From Sphingomonas sp. Leaf22 (GTDB lineage: Bacteria; Pseudomonadota; Alphaproteobacteria; Sphingomonadales; Sphingomonadaceae), in assembly GCF_001421715.1 (NCBI RefSeq), contig NZ_LMKP01000009.1, forward strand, positions 17,527 to 81,526: DNA of 64,000 bases. Reading direction: 5' to 3'. A program made the translations under genes and the position numbers. The notes under the pieces are model-generated. The model made no database searches and had not been told where the DNA came from. It saw only the letters and a list, made by a program, of their open reading frames with translations. Below, piece by piece: positions 13,354-21,283 of this stretch. Each line of letters opens with the position of its first letter. Position 1 is the first letter of the stretch.

Positions 13354-16196
13354 CCACGCGTAACGTCGCCCTGCGCCTCGGTGGTGAGGGCGCCCCGGAA
13401 GTGAAGCGCATGTTCGACGAGGTTGCCGCCCACGGCGATGCGTCGATGAAGCGTTTGGCGCGATCGGTCGAGAGGTCCGGTCAGGACGTCGAGCAGATGG
13501 CGCAGCGGCACGCCAACAACATCGCCAAGCTCGAGATGGCCTATGGCGCGATCACGCCACGTAATGTCGAGCGGTTCGCCGGCAATAGCGATGGTCCGGG
13601 CAAGTCGGCGCAAGCGTCGGCAGCGATCTTCAATGCCGCCTATGAGCAAATGGAGGCACGTGCTCGCGCCTTGGTGCTGGCAATCGACCCGATCGCGGCG
13701 GCACAGGACCGATTCAATGCGGAAATGGCCGAGGCGCGCGGGCTGGTCAGCGCGGGCGTACTGTCGCTCGACGACTACGTTACGAAGCTCCGCGTTGAGC
13801 AGGCCGCTTTGGATCAAGTGTCGTCGGCGCATCTGCGCGGCGGCCAGTCGAGCGGCGCCCACCGAGCCGCACTTCAGAATATTGGGTTCCAGCTGCAGGA
13901 CTTTGCCGTACAGGTCGGCAGCGGGCAGTCGGCTCTGGTGGCATTTGCGCAACAGTTTCCGCAGGCGGCGAGTGCGGTGTCAGGCCTGGGCGGGAAGATG
14001 GCTGGCGTCGCGGCTTTCATGGGCGGCCCGTGGGGCATCGGGATGACCGTTGCGGCAGCGGCGCTGTTGCCCCTGATCGGAAAACTGCTCGAAACCGAGA
14101 AGACGACCGACGATCTCGTGAAAAAAATGAAGGAGGATGCCGCCGAAACCGCCAAGGCGGCGATGGCAAAGGATATTTACGGCAAGTCGCTCGACGGCGT
14201 GATCGAGAAGCAGAAGGCGCTGAACGCCGAGCTTGCCCGCGAGCGGATGACGCAGCAGCAGGTCGACTCCGGGCGGCTCAACGATTCCCGCGCATCCCTC
14301 ACACGTGAGGCGACCGGGGTATTCCAGGCGCTCGAAGACGTCACCAAGGCGAGGCGCGAGCTTGAGAAAGCCCGCCGTGCCGCTGAGGCTGCGTCGGCAA
14401 CCGGCACCGACGAAACCGGATCGGCGCAGGCGGCATATCAGGCGGCGGTGCAGAACCTTGCCAAGAAGACGCAGCGCTATCAGGATTTGGCGAAGGCGGC
14501 GCTCGAAACGCAGACGGCCGTCCGCAATGCCGAGACGGCGATCGCTGAGCGTCAGGTCATTTCGTCGTTGGATGCCGGTACGGCGGCAACAGAGCGTTAC
14601 GAGGCTGCCCTAGGCAAACTGCGGCAGGAGCGGGCCAAGGGCGTCATCTCTTTGAAGGAGTTCGAGGCGGGGGTCGCTCGTGAGAAGCGGGCACTCGACG
14701 CAGCGCAGGACGCGGCACGTAATGCGGGCCGCAGTACCCGTGACCCCGACACTGCAACTGCAGCCTCCGTCGCGAAAATGCTTCGTGGGGCGATCCCCGG
14801 CGTGCACGTAACCAGCACGACCGGAGGCAAGCACGTTGCGAACAGCTACCATTATCGCAATCAGGCGGTCGACTTCGTGCCCAAGGGCGGAATGGGGTCG
14901 ATGACGAAGGCGGACGTCCGCGCGCTTTTCGAATCGCGCGGTATCGAGATTGCTGAACTGTTGGGGCCAGGCGACAAGGGGCATAGCGACCACTTTCACG
15001 TCGCGTGGAAGAAAGGAAAGCTGGCGCTCGACGAGTTCAGCGACGCCGCCCGCCGCGCGCAGGCCGACGCCTCGGCGCTTGAAGCTCTCACCGGTCGGTA
15101 TGACCCGCTTGCCGCCGCCGCTGACCGGTACCGCAAGACGCTAGCCGAGATCGATCGCCTGAAACCGGCCAATGCTGATTCACTGCGCGTCGGTGCGCGT
15201 GACGAGTTCCAGCGCGCCCGCGCGTCCAGCCTCGGCGGTCGGATCGGTATCGACGGGATTAACGCGGGCGCGGGCGCAGAGCAGCGCGAAATCGACCGGA
15301 TCGAAGCCGATCGCAAGCGCATCGCCGAAGCGGCTGCGGACGAAGCGAAACGCCGCGCCGACGCGATCGCCGAACTGATCGGCGGCCAGCGCGAAGCGAT
15401 CGCGCTTGCTGAAGGCGAACTGTCGGTCGTCGCGGCCAACGACAACGTCCGCCGGGCAACGCTGTCCAAGGTCCAGTTGATGATCGACATGACCCGCCTC
15501 GGCATCGACGTAGAAAGCGAGCAAGGGCAGGTCATCCTCGCCAACCAGCGCGCGCTCGACGGTATCGCCTCGCAGATCGAGCGCCAGCGGGCGGCATGGG
15601 AGACGATCCGCGGTATCGGCGGCGACCTGGTCGATACTGTCCTATCGCCTTCGACATGGGAAGACTGGGGTCAGGGCGGCAAACGCGTGCTCGACATGCT
15701 CAAAGCCGAGTTCGTCAAGCTCGCCTTGCTCAACCCGATCCGCAACATGCTGTTCGGTGAGAACAACGCGACGATCTCGAGCGTCATCGGCAGCCTCGGT
15801 CGCTTGTTCGGTGGCGCGGGCGCTGCTGCGGCGACTGGCGGGTCGCAGGGGTTCATCGGCCCGCCGGGCAACGCCACCGGCACCGAGCACTGGTCGGGGG
15901 GCATGATGCTGGCCGGTGAGCACGGGCGCGAAATAATCGAGGCGCCGCGCGGATCACGCGTGATGACCGCAGGTGAGACCCGCCGCCTGTTCGGCAGCAA
16001 CGACAATCGCCGCACTGCCGGGCCGACGGTGAACGTCTATGCCGACCGCGCCGTCCTCGCTGACGAGGTCCGCGGGTGGGTAGCGGACGCGATGACGGTG
16101 GCTGCGACGCAGGGCGCGGCCGGCGGCGCGGCCATGGCGGAAAGCGAAAGCATGGAAGCCGGCGCGCGGCGGCTCGGCAGCGGGCGGTGGGGATGA
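13350..16196 (+). CDS. Tail tape measure protein with embedded M15-like peptidase
   Basis: A 948-aa protein. The N-terminal half is mostly coiled coil with a hydrophobic membrane-like segment around residues 205-255 (AGVAAFMGGPWGIGMTVAAA). At about residues 470-560 sits a globular domain with the M15/VanY-like zinc set: His501 and Asp508 in SYHYRNQAVDF and His548-x-His550 in SDHFHVAW. Coiled coil resumes (EQREIDRIEADRKRI), and the C-terminus is Gly rich with REIIEAPRGSRVMTAGETRR. It sets tail length, and the peptidase would cut peptidoglycan cross-links during DNA entry. The gene overlaps both neighbours by four bases. Confidence 0.9.
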   Translation: MTTRNVALRLGGEGAPEVKRMFDEVAAHGDASMKRLARSVERSGQDVEQMAQRHANNIAKLEMAYGAITPRNVERFAGNSDGPGKSAQASAAIFNAAYEQMEARARALVLAIDPIAAAQDRFNAEMAEARGLVSAGVLSLDDYVTKLRVEQAALDQVSSAHLRGGQSSGAHRAALQNIGFQLQDFAVQVGSGQSALVAFAQQFPQAASAVSGLGGKMAGVAAFMGGPWGIGMTVAAAALLPLIGKLLETEKTTDDLVKKMKEDAAETAKAAMAKDIYGKSLDGVIEKQKALNAELARERMTQQQVDSGRLNDSRASLTREATGVFQALEDVTKARRELEKARRAAEAASATGTDETGSAQAAYQAAVQNLAKKTQRYQDLAKAALETQTAVRNAETAIAERQVISSLDAGTAATERYEAALGKLRQERAKGVISLKEFEAGVAREKRALDAAQDAARNAGRSTRDPDTATAASVAKMLRGAIPGVHVTSTTGGKHVANSYHYRNQAVDFVPKGGMGSMTKADVRALFESRGIEIAELLGPGDKGHSDHFHVAWKKGKLALDEFSDAARRAQADASALEALTGRYDPLAAAADRYRKTLAEIDRLKPANADSLRVGARDEFQRARASSLGGRIGIDGINAGAGAEQREIDRIEADRKRIAEAAADEAKRRADAIAELIGGQREAIALAEGELSVVAANDNVRRATLSKVQLMIDMTRLGIDVESEQGQVILANQRALDGIASQIERQRAAWETIRGIGGDLVDTVLSPSTWEDWGQGGKRVLDMLKAEFVKLALLNPIRNMLFGENNATISSVIGSLGRLFGGAGAAAATGGSQGFIGPPGNATGTEHWSGGMMLAGEHGREIIEAPRGSRVMTAGETRRLFGSNDNRRTAGPTVNVYADRAVLADEVRGWVADAMTVAATQGAAGGAAMAESESMEAGARRLGSGRWG

Positions 16197-16795
16197 GCAT
16201 CGTCGATGTACCCTATTACCGGGTGAAGAACCTGACACTGCGCCCGGTTCTCTTCAGCGGTGAGCAGGGCGGCGATTTGGGCAACCCCGTCCTCCCCCTG
16301 CCCCGCCTCGGTGATCGGTTCGCGCTGGACGTCACGACCGATCGCCTACGCAATGACCCGGCTGGCCGGCAGCTGATGGCCGCGCTGTTCGAGGCATCGA
16401 ACGGCAGCGCGCGGTTCCCGGTACGACTGCCCAACCAAGCCCGCGCCTATCCATCGTCAATCGCTGTCGACGGTGCCGGGCAGGCGGGCATGACGATCGC
16501 GATCAAGGGCAGCGTGCCAGGCCTGTTCTTTCGCCGGGGCGATTTGTTCAACCTGATCCACGGCGGACGCCGGTATCTTCACATGGTCGCCGGACCCGGC
16601 TCCCCCGCCACCAGCGCGGACGGCAAGGTCATCGTGCCCATTTGGCCCATGCTGCGCGTGCTGACGAATGACGGCGACCGGATCGACTTCGTCGCGCCGC
16701 AGATCGAGGGCCAGTTGAAAGGCATCGACCGCGGCGCAGCGTTCGCGCGCAACCGGACCGACCCCTACAGCTTCTCGATCACGGAGCGGGAATGA
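16193..16795 (+). CDS. Distal tail / tail-hub protein following the tape measure
   Basis: A 200-aa β-rich protein; the ATG at 16193 overlaps the tape measure stop, and upstream in-frame starts would add an Arg/Gly-rich leader that is out-of-frame tape-measure sequence. Segments NLTLRPVLFSGEQGGDLG, FALDVTTDRLRND and YSFSITERE resemble small tail proteins that connect tube and tip in alphaproteobacterial siphophages. No catalytic motif is seen. The role is inferred from the conserved order tape measure, two small tail proteins, peptidase, J-like tip. Confidence 0.65.
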   Translation: MSIVDVPYYRVKNLTLRPVLFSGEQGGDLGNPVLPLPRLGDRFALDVTTDRLRNDPAGRQLMAALFEASNGSARFPVRLPNQARAYPSSIAVDGAGQAGMTIAIKGSVPGLFFRRGDLFNLIHGGRRYLHMVAGPGSPATSADGKVIVPIWPMLRVLTNDGDRIDFVAPQIEGQLKGIDRGAAFARNRTDPYSFSITERE

Positions 16796-17436
16796 GCTTC
16801 CGCCTGTCCCCTCAGCTGGCGGCAGCGCTACGCTCGGGCGAACACCCGATTGCGCCGCTGATCCGTATCGATCTGCCGGACCACACGATCACGCAGTTGG
16901 TTGGCGCCGGCGAGGTGATGTGGGGCGATGACGTCTATCGCGGGCGCGACGATCGGTTCGGTGTGCTGGTTGCAGCGAGCAACATCCGCGACGGTGTCGG
17001 CAACGAAGCCCCGGACTGGCAGCTGACGTTTGCACCGCCGAGCGAAGCGGCGGTCGGCGACCTCACCGCTGCCAACACGCAAGGGTCGCGCGTTCGCGGA
17101 TGGATCGGCGCGATCAACCGGCAGAATGGCCAGCTGATCGCGGAGCCGAAGCAGGTGTTCGAGGGCGAGATCGATTTCGGGCGACTGAAGGTCGGCAAAG
17201 GTCAGCGGACCGTCGAGTTACGGTGCTATTCGGCGCTCGAGGTTTTCCACGATCAGGAGCAGGGCGCCCGATTGTCGGATGCCTGGCACCGCATGGTATG
17301 GCCGGGGGAAGCCGGCCTCGCCAATATGACCGGCATCGACAAGACGTCCTATTGGGGTGTCGAGAAGGTACCATCAGGCGTCACCTACGGCTCCGGTGGC
17401 GGCGGCGGGTCGGCCTATCTGGCGCAGCAGCTGTGA
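16792..17436 (+). CDS. Tail-hub protein preceding the tail peptidase
   Basis: A 214-aa protein overlapping both neighbours by four bases (ATGA). IRIDLPDHTITQLVGAGEVM and APDWQLTFAPPSEAAVG followed by VRGWIGAINR and VFEGEIDFGRLKVG form the β-barrel-like pattern of hub proteins that precede NlpC/P60 genes in this phage type. The C-terminus ends in a short Gly-rich tail (GSGGGGGSAYLAQQL) that may thread into a neighbouring subunit. Function is from position and strand pattern. Confidence 0.65.
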   Translation: MSFRLSPQLAAALRSGEHPIAPLIRIDLPDHTITQLVGAGEVMWGDDVYRGRDDRFGVLVAASNIRDGVGNEAPDWQLTFAPPSEAAVGDLTAANTQGSRVRGWIGAINRQNGQLIAEPKQVFEGEIDFGRLKVGKGQRTVELRCYSALEVFHDQEQGARLSDAWHRMVWPGEAGLANMTGIDKTSYWGVEKVPSGVTYGSGGGGGSAYLAQQL

Positions 17437-17855
17437 GCACCGACCTCGAACAGCGTCGCGACATCGCGCAAGCCGCGCTGGCCCGGTTCCGCTCGCAGCC
17501 GTTCAAGCCCGGCAAGTTCGACTGCGTACGGCTCGCCGCCTTCGTCCTGCGCCAGCGCGGACACCGTCCCGGATTGGGACGCGGGGGATCGTACACGTCG
17601 CTGCTCGGGGCGCATCGGGCGCTGCAAAAGGCCGGGTTCGAGACGCTGGCGGATGCGCTCGACGCGCTGGGCCTGCCCCGCATCCCGCCCGCCGCCGCCC
17701 TCCCCTGCGATATCATCATGGTGCCGGGGGAAGGCCCATTCGATGGCGCGCTGCACGTCGCGGTGGGGAACGGCCGCACCATTGGCTACCATCAGGACCT
17801 TCCCGGCGCGGACGTTCTTCAGCCGATCATGTTCCTTGGTGCGTGGAGGGTCTGA
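17433..17855 (+). CDS. NlpC/P60-like tail peptidase (DUF6950 type)
   Basis: A 140-aa protein starting at GTG inside the previous stop. The papain-like catalytic pair is visible: Cys in KFDCVRLAAFVLRQRG and His in GALHVAVGNGRTIGYH. Between them lie the helix LQKAGFETLADALDAL and the CDIIMVPG strand. Such proteins sit just before the J-like tip gene and are thought to help breach peptidoglycan or process tail proteins, comparable in position to lambda gpK. This adds a second peptidase to the M15 domain in the tape measure. Confidence 0.75.
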   Translation: MSTDLEQRRDIAQAALARFRSQPFKPGKFDCVRLAAFVLRQRGHRPGLGRGGSYTSLLGAHRALQKAGFETLADALDALGLPRIPPAAALPCDIIMVPGEGPFDGALHVAVGNGRTIGYHQDLPGADVLQPIMFLGAWRV

Positions 17856-20488
17856 TGTCGAGGAGCTTCCGCACCGCTGCCCTCATCATCGGCGCCGCTG
17901 CCCTAATTGCGACCGGCGTGGGCGCGGCGGCTGGCGCGGGCCTGATCGGCGCGTCGGCAGGTAGTGCTGCCGCTGCCGCTGGCGCTGCGACGTCGGCCTC
18001 GATCGCGGCAACTGCGGCAACGGTGGCGTCCGCCGCCAGCGCCGCTGGCGCCGCGCTGTCGCTTGCCGCTGTCGCCACAGCCCCGAAAGGCACGGTCGGA
18101 GGCAACGCGACCAAGTTCAAGATCGACAAGGAGGCTGGCATTCCGATCGTGTTCGGCCGCACCTACGCCGGCGGGAACGTGATCCACCGCCAGTATTACG
18201 ACGATCCCGGTTCGCGCATGCGCAATCAGCGCGAAAGCTGGGTGACGGTGCTGTCGCTGGGCCCGGTCAAGAGCATCGGCCCGCTGCTGATCGACAAGGC
18301 GCCAGTATCGTTCAACGCGCTCGGCGCGGCGATCGGCAGCTATGCCGGCAATATGTGGCTTGACACCCAGTTGGGGGCATGTCCGGAAGCGCGTGCGCTG
18401 CAAGGTCCGAACGGCGACTTCCCCGGCTGGTATTCGACGTCGAAGCTTTCTGGGCTGGCTGCCGATCTGTGGACGCTCGATTTCGACAGCAAGGGCAAGA
18501 AATTCCCGAATGGGGTGCCGGAGCGCGGCCGGATCGTGGAGGGCGTGTTCGCTTGGGACCCGCGGCTGGACAGCACCTATCCCGGCGGCAGTGGCTCGTG
18601 CCGACGCGACGACCCTGCGACCCACGTCTACAGCGAATGTCCGTGGATCATCGGCCTGACGTTCGCGCTGGGCTATTTCCAGAACGGCTACCTGATGGCG
18701 GGCGGCGGCACGAAGGTCAGCGGCATCGATGTCGCGACGATCGTGGCCGCCGCGAACGTCTGCGACGCCAATGGATGGAAGGCCGGAGGTCAGGTCTATG
18801 CCAGCGCCGACAACAGCTGGGACATCCTGCAGATGCTCGCGCAGGCTGGCGGGGGCGAGTTCCTCAACGTCGGCGGTATGCTGACCTGCACCTACAGCGC
18901 GCCCCGCGTGTCGATCGGCACGATTACCAGCGCCGATGTAGCAGGGACGATCGACGCGCCGTCCGCTTCGTCGCGCCGGAAGCGCCGCAACACCTTCATC
19001 CCGAGCGTGCGGTTGGAATCGCACAACTGGGAAGTCGCGCCGCTCGATGCCGTCAAGATCGACGAATACATCGCTGCCGATGGCGCGCCGCGCCCGAAAG
19101 CTGACGTGTTCCCGTTGGTGCAGAATGCGACCCACGGGGCGCAGCTGGCACTGTACTGGCTGTTCGATCAGCGCGAGATCGACGGCATTGTCATTCCGGC
19201 CAAGATATATGCCTGCGGGTACCGCCCTGGCGACTGCATCACGCTCGATATTCCAGAGGCAAACCTGATCGACCGCGATGTCGTGATCCGCACAGGCGAG
19301 CTCGACATGGCCAGTATGGGCGTCACCTTCACCTGCCGCACCGAAACGGCCGGGAAGCATGCCTATGCCCTGAGCCAGACAGGCAACCCGCCCCCTACTC
19401 CGGATCTATCGAACGCAACCCCGGACCTGTCCGCGCCATCCACCGCCGACTGGTCAGTCGCTGGCGCGACGCTCGCCAATAACGGCGTCTCAATTCCTGC
19501 TATCGTGGCAACAGGCGAAGCCCCGCGTGGAAATGTAGAGGCAGTTCTATTCGAAGCCCGCGTCTACGTCGCAGGGCAAGACGCCGATGCTGGCTGGTTT
19601 GGGGGTGGGCTTGAGGGACCGGCGGTTCGTCGAAAGGAGTTCACGGGCGTCACGCCGGGCACGCAGTACGAGGTCGGAATCCGCTACCGCGTACGCGGAC
19701 TGGCCAGCGACCGTCTCATTCTCGGGCCTGTGACGACCGGCAGCTTCGGCACCGCCCGCGCCGCCTATCTCATCATTCGCCAGACCGTCGCGTATCCGGT
19801 CAACAGCGACGATACGACGATCAGCATTCAGGCGTTCGACGCGACGATCGACGACGGCAGGACGCTGAACCTTCCCGCGCAGACGATTGGCGGACTGACG
19901 CCGGCCTCTACCTACATGGTCCTGTGGGACTTGCAGGCAGAGCAGTTCGTCGCCGTTTCTTCGCCGGCGCTGACCGAGGCCGGATCGACCCGGTACGTCA
20001 TCATCCGCGAGTGGACGACCGCGAATGCCGATGGCACTTTCCCGTCAACGCCGACCCCGCCCGCCGGCGATGGTGGCGGTGGGTATGGCGGCGGCGGATG
20101 CCCGATCATTACCGCGCGCATCCTGCTGGCGAACGCCACGCGCACCGGTCCGGGTAGCACAATCGAGGCCGGTCGGATCGAGGCGGGCATGTGGGTGTGG
20201 GCGCAGCGCGAGGCCGAGGCAGGATCGGCGGCATGGGGTGCCTATCAGGTCACCATGGCGCGCACGTTCCCCAGCCCGCTCTGTGCCGTTGCTGGTCGCC
20301 CATTGACCTCGCCGTCGCACCTCTGGTGGGATCGCGGCTGGGTCCGCTCGGAAACGATCGGTCAGCCTGCCGGTGACGGCAAGGTGGTCGCACTGACCGT
20401 TGCAGCCGCGGCAACGTATGTCCTGATCGGCGACGACGGTCATTGGTGGCTGAGCCACAACAAGCGCGCGGACGCGAATGAGCTATGA
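17855..20488 (+). CDS. J-like tail tip (host specificity) protein with C-terminal Hint domain
   Basis: An 877-aa protein. Residues about 5-80 are Ala/Gly-rich and hydrophobic. The gpJ-like core follows: FKIDKEAGIPIVFGRTYAGG, SWVTVLSLGPVKSIGPLLI, a cysteine pair in CRRDDPATHVYSECPW, and LAQAGGGEFLNVGG. A fibronectin III-like domain follows at about 570-640 (GVTPGTQYEVGIRYRVRG). After a Gly linker, residues 749-869 match a Hint (hedgehog/intein) fold: Cys749 opening CPIITARILL, a block-B-like SPSH with His822, and a terminal His868-Asn869. Only eight residues follow. The Hint domain implies self-cleavage or self-modification; that is inferred. Confidence 0.8.
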   Translation: MSRSFRTAALIIGAAALIATGVGAAAGAGLIGASAGSAAAAAGAATSASIAATAATVASAASAAGAALSLAAVATAPKGTVGGNATKFKIDKEAGIPIVFGRTYAGGNVIHRQYYDDPGSRMRNQRESWVTVLSLGPVKSIGPLLIDKAPVSFNALGAAIGSYAGNMWLDTQLGACPEARALQGPNGDFPGWYSTSKLSGLAADLWTLDFDSKGKKFPNGVPERGRIVEGVFAWDPRLDSTYPGGSGSCRRDDPATHVYSECPWIIGLTFALGYFQNGYLMAGGGTKVSGIDVATIVAAANVCDANGWKAGGQVYASADNSWDILQMLAQAGGGEFLNVGGMLTCTYSAPRVSIGTITSADVAGTIDAPSASSRRKRRNTFIPSVRLESHNWEVAPLDAVKIDEYIAADGAPRPKADVFPLVQNATHGAQLALYWLFDQREIDGIVIPAKIYACGYRPGDCITLDIPEANLIDRDVVIRTGELDMASMGVTFTCRTETAGKHAYALSQTGNPPPTPDLSNATPDLSAPSTADWSVAGATLANNGVSIPAIVATGEAPRGNVEAVLFEARVYVAGQDADAGWFGGGLEGPAVRRKEFTGVTPGTQYEVGIRYRVRGLASDRLILGPVTTGSFGTARAAYLIIRQTVAYPVNSDDTTISIQAFDATIDDGRTLNLPAQTIGGLTPASTYMVLWDLQAEQFVAVSSPALTEAGSTRYVIIREWTTANADGTFPSTPTPPAGDGGGGYGGGGCPIITARILLANATRTGPGSTIEAGRIEAGMWVWAQREAEAGSAAWGAYQVTMARTFPSPLCAVAGRPLTSPSHLWWDRGWVRSETIGQPAGDGKVVALTVAAAATYVLIGDDGHWWLSHNKRADANEL

Positions 20489-21267
20489 AAGAGACCACGC
20501 CGCGGCTTCAGCGCATCTATCTACGATTCTCCTATCCCGGCGACGGAAACGTAAAGCTTCACGCCTCGCTGACGCCGCCGGATTACGACGAGCCGCTGCT
20601 TGTGCTGCTGTCGCGTGGCGTGATGCCGTCGGGCCAGCCCTTCTCCGTGTTGATGGTCAGCGACCCTTCCCAGAACGACGCCTTGCGCGGGAAAGCGGCG
20701 ACCGTTCGGGTCGGTGCGGTGGCGGCTGGACCGGTCGGATCGGCACCGAAGGTCGCGAACAGCGGCACTGACACCGCCGCCACGCTCGACTTCACCCTGC
20801 CTGCTCCCCGCGACGGTCAGAACGGGCTGTCCGCCTACGAGGTCGCTCGAGCGGCTGGATATGGCGGTACCGCGACGCAATGGCTGACAACTCTGGTCGG
20901 CGCAGACGGGAAGTCCGCCTATCAGCTTGCGCGAGAGGCCGGATACGGCGGCACGCTGACCCAGTGGCTGGCTTCGCTGGTAGGGCCACCCGCCACGACG
21001 CTGCTGGGCACGGTAACGCTGACCGAGGCGGCGGCCTTGGTGGCGATCAGCGCGGGCACTCGGCGCCTGATCGTGGCGACGCCGGAGACATGGGGTGTGA
21101 AGCCCGGGGACGATATTGCTGTCAGCCCCATCTCGATCCCGGCTGGCTACGCCACCCATGACGTTGCAGTGGCGGGTCCGAACAGCCTCAGCGTCGGCGT
21201 AACTGCTCCGCTTCTGGCGATTGGCGCGAAGTATTCGATCCAGTGCCGGGTCCGGCGCTTCAACTGA
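20485..21267 (+). CDS. Tail fibre / tip-associated protein with SAY-GYGGT-WL repeats
   Basis: A 260-aa protein starting in the J-like gene stop. The N-terminal 60 residues form a β domain (RIYLRFSYPGDGNVKLHASL). Two 26-residue repeats at about residues 114-165 read SAYEVARAAGYGGTATQWL and SAYQLAREAGYGGTLTQWL, each ending LVG. This unit is widespread in phage fibres as a linker or trimerisation repeat. A C-terminal β domain follows (ISAGTRRLIVATPETWGVKP). It probably links the tip to the large spike encoded next. Confidence 0.7.
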   Translation: MKETTPRLQRIYLRFSYPGDGNVKLHASLTPPDYDEPLLVLLSRGVMPSGQPFSVLMVSDPSQNDALRGKAATVRVGAVAAGPVGSAPKVANSGTDTAATLDFTLPAPRDGQNGLSAYEVARAAGYGGTATQWLTTLVGADGKSAYQLAREAGYGGTLTQWLASLVGPPATTLLGTVTLTEAAALVAISAGTRRLIVATPETWGVKPGDDIAVSPISIPAGYATHDVAVAGPNSLSVGVTAPLLAIGAKYSIQCRVRRFN

Positions 21268-21283
21268 CATCCGGAGAATGCCG

